Of a stretch of 64,000 bases of DNA, positions 27,636 through 35,870 are shown one piece after another; position 1 is the stretch's first letter; each line of letters begins with the position of its first letter. Source of the stretch: Scatosoma sp045542595. GTDB taxonomy: Bacteria; Bacillota; Clostridia; Christensenellales; Borkfalkiaceae. Where the stretch lies: NCBI GenBank assembly GCA_045542595.1, contig JAZQLI010000041.1, positions 1 to 64,000 on the forward strand, written 5' to 3'. The notes under the pieces are model-generated. The model did no database searches and was not told the origin of the DNA. It saw only the letters and a program-made list of their open reading frames with translations. The translations under genes and the position numbers were made by a program.

Positions 27636-28937
27636 TTATTTCACGTTTCTTAAATCTTTAATGCGCTTTGCTTTCCCTTCGAAACGTTGTAACGTGTTCG
27701 GGGATTCTAAACGAATTTTCGCGTCTAGCCCAAGCACCACTTTCAATTTATTGCGCGTCGTATTTTCAATACGTTGCAGTTCCGCAAACGAGTCCGTTTC
27801 CTTATTGAGTTCTACCCGTACGGTAAGCTTATCCGAATAGCCTTCTCTCTCCACGATAATTTCGTAGTGCGGACCGAGTTCGGGTACGGATAACACCACT
27901 TCTTCTATTTGCCCGGGGAATACGTTTACGCCGCGCACCTTTAACATATCGTCGCTTCTGCCCGAAAGATTTTCCATACGGCAAGTGGTTCTGCCGCACG
28001 CACACGGTTCGTAGAAAAGACGGGTTACGTCTTTCGTTCTATAACGGATAAGCGGCAAGCCTTCCTTTTTAATACAAGTGATAACCAGCTCGCCCTTTTC
28101 CCCTGCAGGCAATACTTCGCCCGTTTCACTATCGATAATTTCAGGAATAAAATAATCTTCGTTGATGTGCATACCGCAATGCTGTAAACACTCGCCCGAA
28201 ACGCCCGGCCCCATCAATTCGCTCATACCGTAGTTAGACGTAATTTTCACGTCGTCGCCCCACACGGAATGCATTTCCGCACGCATTGCGTCGGTGAGAA
28301 GTTCACTGCCCACCAGCGCAATTTTTATCGACAAATCCTTTTTAGGGTCGATACCGTTTTCCCTTGCCACTTCCGCCAAACGGAGTGCATACGACGGCGT
28401 TGCAACCAGCAACGACGTGCCGAAATCTTTCATATACATCAGTTGCTTTTCAGAATTCCCCGTGGACGACGGCACGATTGCCGCACCGATTTTTTCCAAT
28501 CCGTAATGCAAGCCCAACGCGCCCGTAAACATACCGTATCCAAAACAAATTTGCGCTACGTCTTTCGCGCTTGCACCGCCCATACAAGCGATACGGGAAA
28601 CACAGTCTGTCCACGTTACCAAATCTTCACGCGTATAGCCTACTACGGTAGGCTTGCCCGTCGTACCCGAGCTTGCGTGGATACGCACCAGCTCTTCCTG
28701 CGGCACGGCAAACAAACCGAACGGATAGGTATCACGCATATCCTGTTTGGTGGTAAAGGGCAATTTTGCCAAGTCGGCAAGCGATTGAATATCCTGCGGT
28801 TTTACCCCTTTTTCGGCCATTTTCGCACGGTAATAAGGTACTTTTTCATATACTCTTTTTACCGTTTCTTGCAACCGTTCCAGTTGCAATTTTTCCATTT
28901 CCGCCCTAGAAAGCGTTTCTTCTTTCGACCAAATCAT
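27636..28937 (-). CDS. paaK: Phenylacetate-CoA ligase family protein
   Basis: 433 residues, standard for PaaK. Adenylate-forming enzyme that activates phenylacetate or a related aryl acid as CoA thioester with ATP. The P-loop-like motif HASSGTTGKPTVVGYT, YGMSELMGPGVSGEC, the RYRTKD hinge and the C-terminal GRSDDMLKVRGVNVFPGQ are all present. In gut anaerobes the likely substrates are aryl acids from aromatic amino-acid breakdown (phenylacetate, indoleacetate), used in indolepyruvate pathways. The exact substrate is inference. Confidence 0.93.
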   Translation of the reverse strand: MIWSKEETLSRAEMEKLQLERLQETVKRVYEKVPYYRAKMAEKGVKPQDIQSLADLAKLPFTTKQDMRDTYPFGLFAVPQEELVRIHASSGTTGKPTVVGYTREDLVTWTDCVSRIACMGGASAKDVAQICFGYGMFTGALGLHYGLEKIGAAIVPSSTGNSEKQLMYMKDFGTSLLVATPSYALRLAEVARENGIDPKKDLSIKIALVGSELLTDAMRAEMHSVWGDDVKITSNYGMSELMGPGVSGECLQHCGMHINEDYFIPEIIDSETGEVLPAGEKGELVITCIKKEGLPLIRYRTKDVTRLFYEPCACGRTTCRMENLSGRSDDMLKVRGVNVFPGQIEEVVLSVPELGPHYEIIVEREGYSDKLTVRVELNKETDSFAELQRIENTTRNKLKVVLGLDAKIRLESPNTLQRFEGKAKRIKDLRNVK

Positions 28938-28939
28938 AT

Positions 28940-30484
28940 TTACTCCTTTACGGTTGCTTCTTCCGCTTTACGGAATGCATTGTCCAACGTTTCTTTTTCA
29001 GGCGCTTTGGTAAACAAACTGACCACTACGGTTACGACTACCGAATACGCCATACAAATAACCCCTATCATCGGCGAGCAGGAAATCCCCGATTGCAACG
29101 CCGTTGCAAACGAGCACACCCACTCGTTTTTATCATATCCGAACACGAAGATGAGCGCAACCGTCAGCACTAACGAGCCGATTATCGAACTCCACACCGC
29201 AGGCACGCTAACTTTTTTCCACAGGATACCCAGCACGTAGGGCCCCATAAAGCAGCCTGCCAAAACGCCCCAGCTTAAGCCCATCAAATACGCAATTGCG
29301 GAAATTTGGAAATATTCGTTTAACACGGCAAGAATAACCGATATCGCCACGAATACCAAGCAGAGAATTTTCATCGTCCAATTTACCTTTTTATCGCTTG
29401 CATCAGGGGCGATTTTACCCTTGTAGATATCCACCGCGATAACGGAAGCAGAAGCCAGCGAAACGGACGAAAGCGTAGACATACTTGCGGAAAGAATGAG
29501 CACCGCAATGACGCCGATAAGTCCTGTAGGTATAACGATTTTCATCATACTAGGCACAATATTGTCCGCGCCCACCCCCGAAAGTTCGGGAAAGAATGCC
29601 GAAAGCGCGCCCGTGAAATATGCGCCAAAGCCGATAATGAGCGCAAATAACGTACTAACTACCGTACCTTGCACAATGGCTTTATCGTCGCGCACCGCGT
29701 AATATTTATGTACCGTTTGCGGCAATGCCCATACGCCGAACGACGTAAGTAAAATAAGCGAAAGCAACGACACGGTATTGCCGTATAAACCCGTATTCGA
29801 GCTGGAAAAAGTAAACCAACCGAGCTCGCTACTTTCTATAAGCGTAGTCAAATTCCATTGAATATTGTCATGGTTCATAAAACAAAACACCATTGCCACA
29901 ACGCCGATAAGCATAATAATGCCTTGAATAAAATCGGAAAGCGCCGTAGCAAAATAGCCGCCGAAGAATAAATACAAAGCGGTAAGCACCGCAAGAGCTA
30001 CCATAATCGCCCAACCGGGAATACCGAATACGATTCCAAAAAGCGAGCTTAATCCGTTATACACCGATGCGGAGTACGGAATTAAAAACAAAAAGATGAT
30101 AACGGCGGAAATAAGCTTCAGCTTTTGGCTGTTATACCTTTTTTCAAAAAATTCCGGCATCGTTTTTGCCGATAAATTACGAGTCATAGTTTTGGTGCGT
30201 TTTGCAAGCACTAGCCACGCAAAAAGCGAACCGATAATTGCGTTGCCGATACCAATCCAAACGGACGCCAAGCCGTACTGCGCACCGAATTTTCCTGCAT
30301 ACCCAATAAAGATAACGGCGGAAAAGTACGTCGTTCCGTACGCAAAAGCACTCATCCAACCGTTTAGTCCTTTTTTCCCTGCCAACAAAAAGTCGTTTAC
30401 CGAAGAAGAGCGGTGGCGCGTATATAACGCAATTCCCACCATACCCAAAGCGTAAAGTACCAGCATTACATAATCGAGTATCAT
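28940..30484 (-). CDS. Sodium:solute symporter (SSS family)
   Basis: 514 residues, about 13 membrane helices. Family signs: the N-terminal SSVNDFLLAGKKGLNGW, FIGYAGKFGAQYGLAS, and the helix-5 region around GIPGWAIMVALAVLTALYLFFGG with DFIQGIIM, as in PutP/PanF-like symporters. Its stop lies two bases before the PaaK start codon, so the two are coupled. Uptake of an aryl acid or carboxylate for the ligase is plausible, but the substrate cannot be read from the sequence. Confidence 0.9.
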   Translation of the reverse strand: MILDYVMLVLYALGMVGIALYTRHRSSSVNDFLLAGKKGLNGWMSAFAYGTTYFSAVIFIGYAGKFGAQYGLASVWIGIGNAIIGSLFAWLVLAKRTKTMTRNLSAKTMPEFFEKRYNSQKLKLISAVIIFLFLIPYSASVYNGLSSLFGIVFGIPGWAIMVALAVLTALYLFFGGYFATALSDFIQGIIMLIGVVAMVFCFMNHDNIQWNLTTLIESSELGWFTFSSSNTGLYGNTVSLLSLILLTSFGVWALPQTVHKYYAVRDDKAIVQGTVVSTLFALIIGFGAYFTGALSAFFPELSGVGADNIVPSMMKIVIPTGLIGVIAVLILSASMSTLSSVSLASASVIAVDIYKGKIAPDASDKKVNWTMKILCLVFVAISVILAVLNEYFQISAIAYLMGLSWGVLAGCFMGPYVLGILWKKVSVPAVWSSIIGSLVLTVALIFVFGYDKNEWVCSFATALQSGISCSPMIGVICMAYSVVVTVVVSLFTKAPEKETLDNAFRKAEEATVKE

Positions 30485-30559
30485 TTGTACGTCTCCATTT
30501 TACGGCTTGATTTTTTCGATATTCCCGTAAACAAAAATCACTTTTCGCGATTACTATAA

Positions 30560-30588
30560 ATTATAACACATTAAAAAATGGCTGTCAA
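30560..30588 (-). promoter_or_regulatory. Promoter of the symporter-PaaK-ACT operon
   Basis: Full consensus on the minus strand: TTGACA (30583-30588), a 17-base spacer and TATAAT (30560-30565). The rest of the 30485-30793 gap holds only this and the purC promoter. Confidence 0.8.
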
Positions 30589-30710
30589 TAAAACGAAAGC
30601 CAAAAAGCAAAATGTACGCGCAAAAAAAAGCGCAAGTGCAAAGTAAAGGTATACGTATAAAAGTTTTGAAATTTTTTTTGTAAAATTTTTTTGTAACGCC
30701 TTTCATATTA

Positions 30711-30739
30711 TTGTAAAATTAAAATAAATTTGCTATAAT
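30711..30739 (+). promoter_or_regulatory. Promoter of purC
   Basis: Plus strand TTGTAA (30711-30716), a 17-base spacer and TATAAT (30734-30739), about 55 bases before the start codon. Confidence 0.65.
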
Positions 30740-30793
30740 ATTGCTGTAATTCGGCTTTACCGAAAAAAAATACTATAAAAGAGGTCTATTATT

Positions 30794-31477
30794 ATGGAAA
30801 AAATTTACACAGGTAAAACAAAAGACGTATACAAGCTTGAAAACGGCAACGTACTCTTAAAATTCAAAGACGATTGCACCGGTAAAGACGGCGTATTTGA
30901 CCCCGGTGAAAACAGCGTAGGGCTCACTATCGAAGGTATCGGCAAGGCAAACTTGAAATCTTCCGTGTACTATTTCGAATTATTGAAAAAGGCAGGCATT
31001 AAAACGCACTACGTTTCCGCGGACGTGGAAAACGCAACGATGGAAGTTTTGCCCGCTAAAGTGTTTGGGCACGGTTTAGAAGTTATTTGCCGTTTGGTGG
31101 CTACGGGTAGCTTTATCAGAAGATACGGCGAATATATTGAAAACGGTACGAAGCTTGCAGGCGGCTACGTAGAATGTACGTTTAAAAACGACGAAAAAGG
31201 CGACCCCCTTGTTACCGCAGAAGGCTTGGAAGCACTTGGCGTTATGAGTATGGATATGTTCAACAGTATGAAAGAACAAACCTTGAAAATTACTAAAGTG
31301 GTTGCCGACGATTTAAAGAGTATCGGTTTAGACCTTTGGGATATCAAGTTTGAATTCGGTTACAACAACGGCGAAGTTATCCTTATCGACGAAATCGCTT
31401 CGGGCAATATGCGCGTTTATAAGGACGGCAAAATCGTTGACCCTGTAGAACTGACTAAACTCATTAACGAAAGATAA
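30794..31477 (+). CDS. purC: SAICAR synthase
   Basis: 227 residues, standard short bacterial form. Joins aspartate to CAIR with ATP (purine step 7). Signatures: YTGKTKDVYKLENGNVLLKFKDD at the N-terminus (only partly shown here: GKTKDVYKLENGN), CRLVATGSFIRRYGEY, and DIKFEFGYNNGEVILIDEI. It is split from the main purine operon and stands alone on the plus strand, with its own promoter and terminator. purB, purH and purK are not in the window. Confidence 0.97.
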   Translation: MEKIYTGKTKDVYKLENGNVLLKFKDDCTGKDGVFDPGENSVGLTIEGIGKANLKSSVYYFELLKKAGIKTHYVSADVENATMEVLPAKVFGHGLEVICRLVATGSFIRRYGEYIENGTKLAGGYVECTFKNDEKGDPLVTAEGLEALGVMSMDMFNSMKEQTLKITKVVADDLKSIGLDLWDIKFEFGYNNGEVILIDEIASGNMRVYKDGKIVDPVELTKLINER

Positions 31478-31490
31478 TAAAAAAAACCGA

Positions 31491-31520
31491 AAGCCACCCG
31501 TATCGGGTGGCTTTTTTGTT
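31491..31520 (+). terminator. Terminator of purC
   Basis: A 10-base stem AAGCCACCCG / CGGGTGGCTT, 3-base loop, then TTTTTG. An A run on the other side could also serve the convergent gene at 31529. Confidence 0.85.
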
Positions 31521-31528
31521 TAGTTCGA

Positions 31529-31897
31529 TTATTCGTTATCGGCAAAACGTTTTAAAACGTCCACCAATTCCTTTGAGATAACGTGCTCGATACGGCAAGC
31601 GTTTTCTTCCGCTACTTCGTCGTTTGCGCCTAACTTGACAAGCACTTTCGTGATAACACGGTGGCGTTCGTAAATATCCATCGCCTTTTGATACCCCGCT
31701 TCCGTCAGTTCAATTTCTCCCGACTGCGCCATAGTGATATAGCCGTTTTTTTGCAATAACCCCACCGCGCGCGATACGCTGGGACGGGAATATTCTAACT
31801 CGTTGGCGATATCTATAGAATGCAAACACGCCTTTTGCTTTTTCAAAAGCAAAATGGTTTCCAAATACATTTCTTCCGATTCGCGGTATTTCATCAC
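31529..31897 (-). CDS. DtxR/MntR-family metal-dependent repressor
   Basis: 122 residues: an N-terminal winged helix (DIANELEYSRPSVSRAVGLLQKNG covers the recognition region; S-R-P-S-V-S-R-A-V is the recognition helix) and a metal-binding dimerisation domain (ERHRVITKVLVKLGA, then ENACRIEHVIS). It lacks the SH3-like third domain, like MntR. It lies next to the feo genes and is the obvious candidate to bind the two TTAGC-N4-GCTAA palindromes there. Whether it senses Fe2+ or Mn2+ is not decided by the sequence. Two adjacent ATG codons are possible starts. Confidence 0.92.
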   Translation of the reverse strand: MMKYRESEEMYLETILLLKKQKACLHSIDIANELEYSRPSVSRAVGLLQKNGYITMAQSGEIELTEAGYQKAMDIYERHRVITKVLVKLGANDEVAEENACRIEHVISKELVDVLKRFADNE

Positions 31898-31929
31898 GTT
31901 TCCCCCACGTTTAGTCGTTATTATTCCTT

Positions 31930-31958
31930 ATTATACCCTATTTTTTCCATTTTGTAAA
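31930..31958 (-). promoter_or_regulatory. Promoter of the DtxR-type gene
   Basis: Minus strand TTTACA (31953-31958), a 17-base spacer and TATAAT (31930-31935). Confidence 0.6.
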
Positions 31959-32009
31959 GTCGAAACGGGATATTTTAAGGAATTTCCTTTTTCCGCGACG
32001 GAAACGTAA

Positions 32010-32036
32010 AAAAGGCGCAAATACATTGCGCCTTTT
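32010..32036 (-). terminator. Terminator of the feo operon
   Basis: Stem AAAAGGCGCA / TGCGCCTTTT with T run on the minus strand, just past the stop of the Cys-rich small protein. Confidence 0.8.
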
Positions 32037-32039
32037 TAT

Positions 32040-32237
32040 TTAGTCTTCTTTTTGGCAACAACTGCATTCGCCGTTGCAGCCTTTGTTTTTATCTTTGGCG
32101 TTTTTACCGCCGCAAGAACAACCGTCGGGGCAGCCGATACATTTTCTACCGCTTTTTTTGGCTTTCACAATATAAAATACCGCGCCGCCGATAATCAACG
32201 TAATAGCCACTATGGCTATAATTTCACCTGCTCCCAT
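32040..32237 (-). CDS. FeoB-associated Cys-rich membrane protein
   Basis: 65 residues: one N-terminal helix (IIAIVAITLIIGGAVFYIV) then a Cys-rich tail with CIGCPDGCSCGG and CNGECSCCQ. This is the pattern of the FeoB-associated Cys-rich family (PF12669), found after feoB in Bacillota. It may pass or hold iron at the membrane; function not proven. It lies 12 bases after feoB. Confidence 0.92.
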   Translation of the reverse strand: MGAGEIIAIVAITLIIGGAVFYIVKAKKSGRKCIGCPDGCSCGGKNAKDKNKGCNGECSCCQKED

Positions 32238-32249
32238 AACATTCTCCTT

Positions 32250-34235
32250 TTACGCTTTTAATGCGTACTCTGCTTTAAATTGCTTTTGTTTTTTGATAAT
32301 TAAAAATGCAATAAACGCTGCGATAGCCAACGTAATTATCCAACCAACGATAGGCATCCAAGCCGCGCCGAAATTTGCACCCGTGAACAATGTACCGAAG
32401 AAGAATACAAGGAAACCTACCACGTATCCAACGGCAAGTTGTAAACCGATACCTGCCCACAACCATTTTCTACTCTTCATTTCCGAATTCATCGCGCCGA
32501 TTGCCGCAAAGCAAGGCGGCGAGAAAAGGTTGAACATCAAGAATGCAAGTGCCGCTACTTTGGTAATGGCGAAGATTGCCGCCACTTCGGACGCACCGCT
32601 TTCCAAAATTAAATCGTCTACGTTAATGAAGTTGGTAACGCCGTAACATACCGCAAGCGTACCCACTACGTTTTCCTTGGCTATAAAGCCGGTAACGGTA
32701 GCCGCCGCCAACTGCCAAGCGCAAATGCCCACGATAGGCGCAATTACGTACGCAAACGGCGTTGCAATATCGTGCAAAATAGATTGTTCCGCTTCCACTA
32801 CTTGGAACGTCCAATCGAACGTTTGCATAACGTGTACGGCAAAGTTACAAACAAGAATAATCGTACCTGCTTTTACTATGTACGCCCAACCGCGCGAAAC
32901 CATTGATTTACACGCGCCCCAAAGGTTGGGAAGCTTATATTCGGGCAATTCGATAATGAAGAACGATTTTCTGTTTTTATAACCGGTAAGCAAATTGATA
33001 AGCAACGCGCAAAGCAAAATCAACGCGATACCCACGAAATACATCGTTACGCCCACCCAAGCGGAATCCCCAAAGAACACGCCTGCAAACAAGGCGATAA
33101 CGGGCAATTTCGCGCCGCAGGGCATAAACGGAGTCAACATCGCCGTTGCTCTACGCTCTCTTTCATTCCGAATGGTACGGCAAGCCATAACGCCAGGAAT
33201 TGCACAACCCGTACCGATAACAAACGGAATAATCGATTTCCCCGAAAGTCCTACCTTTTTGAAAATAGGGTCGAGTACGACGGACGCACGGGACATATAA
33301 CCGCAATCTTCCAACAATGCAATTAGGAAATACATAATCATAACCAGCGGCAAGAACCCGATAACGGCAATTACACCGCCGATTACGCCGTCTACAAGGA
33401 TAGACGCCCAAATGCCTTCACCCAGCAAGCCTGCAATCGCTTCCTGTCCTAATTCCAACCAACCGACGAACGTATCGGCAATCCAAGGGCCGAGCCACGC
33501 TTGCGAAATACCGAACACTAAAAACATAATTACCGCAAAAATGGGCAAACCCAACCATTTATTGGTAAGTACTGCGTCTAATTTATCCTGCCAAGTGGTG
33601 TCGCTGGTAAGCACTTTACGCGTTTCTACTACGTCTACAATTCCGTTTACGAAATGGAAACGCTTTCTGTCCGCTTCTTCTACTACTCTTTTATCCGTAA
33701 GGTCGATATCCCCTTGCACGAAAGGCGCTTCTTGCGTTTTCCCGTATAACGATACCGCCATTTCCACTACGCTTTTTAAACCCTCGGCAGAAGTGGATAC
33801 CGTTTCCACTACGGGACAACCCAACTTTTGAGAAAGCGCCGTAACGTCGATTTTCGTTTCCTTTTTCTTATTGACGTCCACTTTATTGAGTGCCACTACA
33901 AGCGGAATACCAAGTTCTAAAAGCTGCGTCGTAAAAAATAAGCTACGGCTTAAATTACTTGCGTCTACTATATTTATAATAACGTCCGGTTGCTCGTTTT
34001 TAACGTAAGAGCTTGTAATGCTTTCTTCCGAAGTAAACGGCGACATAGAGTACGCGCCTGGCAAGTCTACGGCTATTAACTCTTCTTCACTCTTATAAAA
34101 GCCTTTCTTGATTTTATGCGTCTTCTTCTCCACGGTAACGCCTGCCCAGTTGCCGACCTTTTCATTCCGTCCGGTCAACGCGTTGTACATCGTCGTTTTA
34201 CCGCTGTTGGGATTACCCGTTAAGGCAATTCTCAT
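32250..34235 (-). CDS. feoB: Ferrous iron transporter FeoB
   Basis: 661 residues. N-terminal G domain with G1 GNPNSGKTT, G3 DLPGAYSM and G4 NKVD; then the membrane part with the two Gate motifs (IGTGCAIPGVMACRTI and the later SPPCFAAIGAMNSE). It imports Fe2+ under anoxic conditions. The start follows TAGGAGGTAG. It is slightly short against E. coli FeoB but normal for Clostridia. The order feoA-feoB-Cys-rich protein is a standard operon. Confidence 0.96.
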   Translation of the reverse strand: MRIALTGNPNSGKTTMYNALTGRNEKVGNWAGVTVEKKTHKIKKGFYKSEEELIAVDLPGAYSMSPFTSEESITSSYVKNEQPDVIINIVDASNLSRSLFFTTQLLELGIPLVVALNKVDVNKKKETKIDVTALSQKLGCPVVETVSTSAEGLKSVVEMAVSLYGKTQEAPFVQGDIDLTDKRVVEEADRKRFHFVNGIVDVVETRKVLTSDTTWQDKLDAVLTNKWLGLPIFAVIMFLVFGISQAWLGPWIADTFVGWLELGQEAIAGLLGEGIWASILVDGVIGGVIAVIGFLPLVMIMYFLIALLEDCGYMSRASVVLDPIFKKVGLSGKSIIPFVIGTGCAIPGVMACRTIRNERERRATAMLTPFMPCGAKLPVIALFAGVFFGDSAWVGVTMYFVGIALILLCALLINLLTGYKNRKSFFIIELPEYKLPNLWGACKSMVSRGWAYIVKAGTIILVCNFAVHVMQTFDWTFQVVEAEQSILHDIATPFAYVIAPIVGICAWQLAAATVTGFIAKENVVGTLAVCYGVTNFINVDDLILESGASEVAAIFAITKVAALAFLMFNLFSPPCFAAIGAMNSEMKSRKWLWAGIGLQLAVGYVVGFLVFFFGTLFTGANFGAAWMPIVGWIITLAIAAFIAFLIIKKQKQFKAEYALKA

Positions 34236-34251
34236 GGTTTCTACCTCCTAC

Positions 34252-34279
34252 AATATATGTATTTTTTTATTTTCGTCAA
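34252..34279 (-). promoter_or_regulatory. Possible internal promoter for feoB
   Basis: Minus strand TTGACG (34274-34279), a 16-base spacer and TATATT (34252-34257), between feoA and feoB and just downstream of the palindrome at 34298-34315. Confidence 0.4.
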
Positions 34280-34297
34280 AAATAATGAAACAGTGTT

Positions 34298-34315
34298 TGT
34301 TAGCGAGCGCTAACA
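34298..34315. promoter_or_regulatory. Operator-like palindrome between feoA and feoB
   Basis: An 18-base inverted repeat TGTTAGCG-AG-CGCTAACA with no mismatch. Its core TTAGC-N4-GCTAA is the same as in the site upstream of feoA, supporting one shared regulator, likely the DtxR-type protein at 31529-31897. Confidence 0.55.
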
Positions 34316-34348
34316 GCCGTCCAAAAAAAATAATCGTTTAATTATTTT

Positions 34349-34561
34349 TTAAACGATGATAGCTTGCGCAAGCTGGATATCGATATTATATCTTGCGTCT
34401 TTAATGGCAACCACTAAACCCGTCGTTCTACGGGCAACGACGGTAATTTTTTCGCCGCTGTAACAACCGAGCGAGAATAAAAACGCATCTAATTCTTCAT
34501 CATCCGTTTGAATGCGTTGAATGATATATTCTTTGCCGATTTGCGCCTTGCTTAAATCCAT
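34349..34561 (-). CDS. feoA: FeoA-type SH3-like protein
   Basis: 70 residues from the ATG at 34561, which has a GGAGAG site just upstream; a TTG 12 bases earlier overlaps that site and is rejected. One FeoA domain: LSKAQIGKEYIIQRI, LFSLGCYSGEKITVVAR, then IDIQLAQAIIV. FeoA is a small cytoplasmic partner of FeoB in Fe2+ uptake. It is the first gene of the operon. Confidence 0.92.
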   Translation of the reverse strand: MDLSKAQIGKEYIIQRIQTDDEELDAFLFSLGCYSGEKITVVARRTTGLVVAIKDARYNIDIQLAQAIIV

Positions 34562-34584
34562 CTTGCTCTCCAAATATCACCTTG

Positions 34585-34598
34585 TTAGCCATTGCTAA
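34585..34598. promoter_or_regulatory. Operator-like palindrome at the feoA transcription start
   Basis: TTAGC-CATT-GCTAA, placed 10-24 bases downstream of the -10 box of the feoA promoter. A bound repressor would cover the start site. Confidence 0.55.
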
Positions 34599-34608
34599 TT
34601 CTTCATAT

Positions 34609-34637
34609 ATTATATACTACAAATACGCGTTTGTCAA
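34609..34637 (-). promoter_or_regulatory. Promoter of feoA-feoB
   Basis: Full consensus on the minus strand: TTGACA (34632-34637), a 17-base spacer and TATAAT (34609-34614). I see nothing further between 34640 and 34800. Confidence 0.8.
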
Positions 34638-34803
34638 ATATTTTATACCATTTTTTACAAAAAATCTTTTAAAAAATTACGCAAATATTTATATAAAAAC
34701 GTAAACGCTACCTATCGAAAATATAGGATAGAACTCCAAATTACAACCCAAAGATTGTGTTTATCGCAAAAATCAATAAATTTTTATACAAAAAATATAA
34801 AGA

Positions 34804-34848
34804 AAAACACGACTTTATGCGTAATTTCCTGCATAAAAGTCGTGTTTT
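34804..34848 (-). terminator. Terminator of the XRE-membrane gene
   Basis: A long hairpin: AAAACACGAC-TTTATGC pairs with GCATAAAAGTCGTGTTTT with one bulged base, and T-rich sequence follows on the minus strand. Confidence 0.7.
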
Positions 34849-34856
34849 GGTGGAGT

Positions 34857-34877
34857 AAGAGCAACCTAAATCGAACC
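34857..34877. repeat. Inverted copy A of a 21-base repeat flanking the XRE-membrane gene
   Basis: AAGAGCAACCTAAATCGAACC; its reverse complement matches 35850-35870 at 20 of 21 positions. Together with 35850 it brackets the XRE gene in inverted orientation. The GGTTCGATTT part looks like a tRNA T arm, but no complete tRNA can be folded. Confidence 0.6.
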
Positions 34878-34887
34878 GCCATTTCTC

Positions 34888-35646
34888 CTATTCTACTATA
34901 TAGTGATTACCATTTGCATAAAATTCCTTTAATTCAAATGGCGTTTCAAAATAGCTATTATATAAAACCGATATAGTATCTTCTTTAATTGTGATTTCAT
35001 TTAATAAATTGATTGTTACGCCTATTTCACCTTGATTATTTTGATATACTGATTTAAAGAAATGATAATAACATTTTTCACCTTCAAACGAATAAATATA
35101 TCCTAAGACCTTACCTGCGTGGTCGCGCGCAGTTTTTTTATAATTTTCAATATCGTTAATTTTCTGATAACCAATCAATTTATTTTCCACTACGCAAAAT
35201 GAATTTATAACTTTTATATCATCAACTCCACCAAATGTATCATAATAGAAATCATATTCCAACCTTTTAATTGTTTTATTATCTGCCCATATTTTGCCGA
35301 CCGCCATTTTAGAGGTAAAGCCATAGCCATTTGAAAAAGCATTAATAAAAGTTAAAAAAAGAATTATTATCACAAGCGACAACAAACTAATAATAGTTGT
35401 CCATAAATTACGTATTTTTCTATTTTTTGCAATGGAAATATCTTCTGTTTCTTCATTCAATGGAAATTCCTCTCTTGAAACATTAAAAAATGCAAGCAAT
35501 GCTTTGTATGATGTTTCATTTGGTAACCCAAGACCGTTTTCCCATTTTGCTATTGCACTTCGACTAACATATATTGAATTTGCTAATTCTTGTTGTGATA
35601 CGTGTTTTTCTATTCGAAGTTTTTTTAATCTATCCTTAAACTCCAT
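34888..35646 (-). CDS. Membrane-anchored XRE-type regulator
   Basis: 252 residues from the ATG at 35646; in-frame sequence upstream is non-coding flank. Residues about 1-60 form a Cro/C1-type helix-turn-helix (VSQQELANSIYVSRSAIAKWENG). One hydrophobic helix follows at about 80-102 (TTIISLLSLVIIILFLTFI), then a predicted extracytoplasmic domain of 150 residues that I do not recognise. Such one-protein sensors carry DNA-binding and outside-sensing parts on one chain. It is AT-richer than the feo genes. Short TAACAA direct repeats lie upstream at about 35725-35755 and could be its operator. Confidence 0.8.
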   Translation of the reverse strand: MEFKDRLKKLRIEKHVSQQELANSIYVSRSAIAKWENGLGLPNETSYKALLAFFNVSREEFPLNEETEDISIAKNRKIRNLWTTIISLLSLVIIILFLTFINAFSNGYGFTSKMAVGKIWADNKTIKRLEYDFYYDTFGGVDDIKVINSFCVVENKLIGYQKINDIENYKKTARDHAGKVLGYIYSFEGEKCYYHFFKSVYQNNQGEIGVTINLLNEITIKEDTISVLYNSYFETPFELKEFYANGNHYIVE

Positions 35647-35817
35647 AATTATCCTCAAAGAGATTATTTTGATACAAATATTATAGTATATTACAAAGAA
35701 AAAATCTATAATTTTATTGTTACTTTCGCTTGTTACATTGTTACTTATAGTAAATAAAAACTTAAAATGGCACTGGGCGTGCTTGCAAAAATACAAGTCG
35801 GCTCGCCGTTTTTGCAT

Positions 35818-35869
35818 AAAAAAAAAGAGAAACCCAACCGCCACAAAGTGGTTCGATTTAGGTTTCTCT
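35818..35869 (-). terminator. Terminator overlapping the recombinase stop codon
   Basis: AGAGAAACC (35861-35869, minus sense) pairs with GGTTTCTCT, with an inner CCAC-AAA-GTGG hairpin, and nine T residues follow on the minus strand. The recombinase stop lies inside the stem. Confidence 0.7.
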
Positions 35870-35870
35870 T
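35850..35870. repeat. Inverted copy B of the 21-base repeat
   Basis: GGTTCGATTTAGGTTTCTCT plus one T; 20 of 21 match to the complement of 34857-34877. It forms part of the recombinase terminator. Confidence 0.6.

Noticed and set aside
34755..34976. Plus-strand open frame of 73 residues
   Set aside because: It reads through the terminator and the 21-base repeat and is antisense to the XRE gene's 3' end; no ribosome site.
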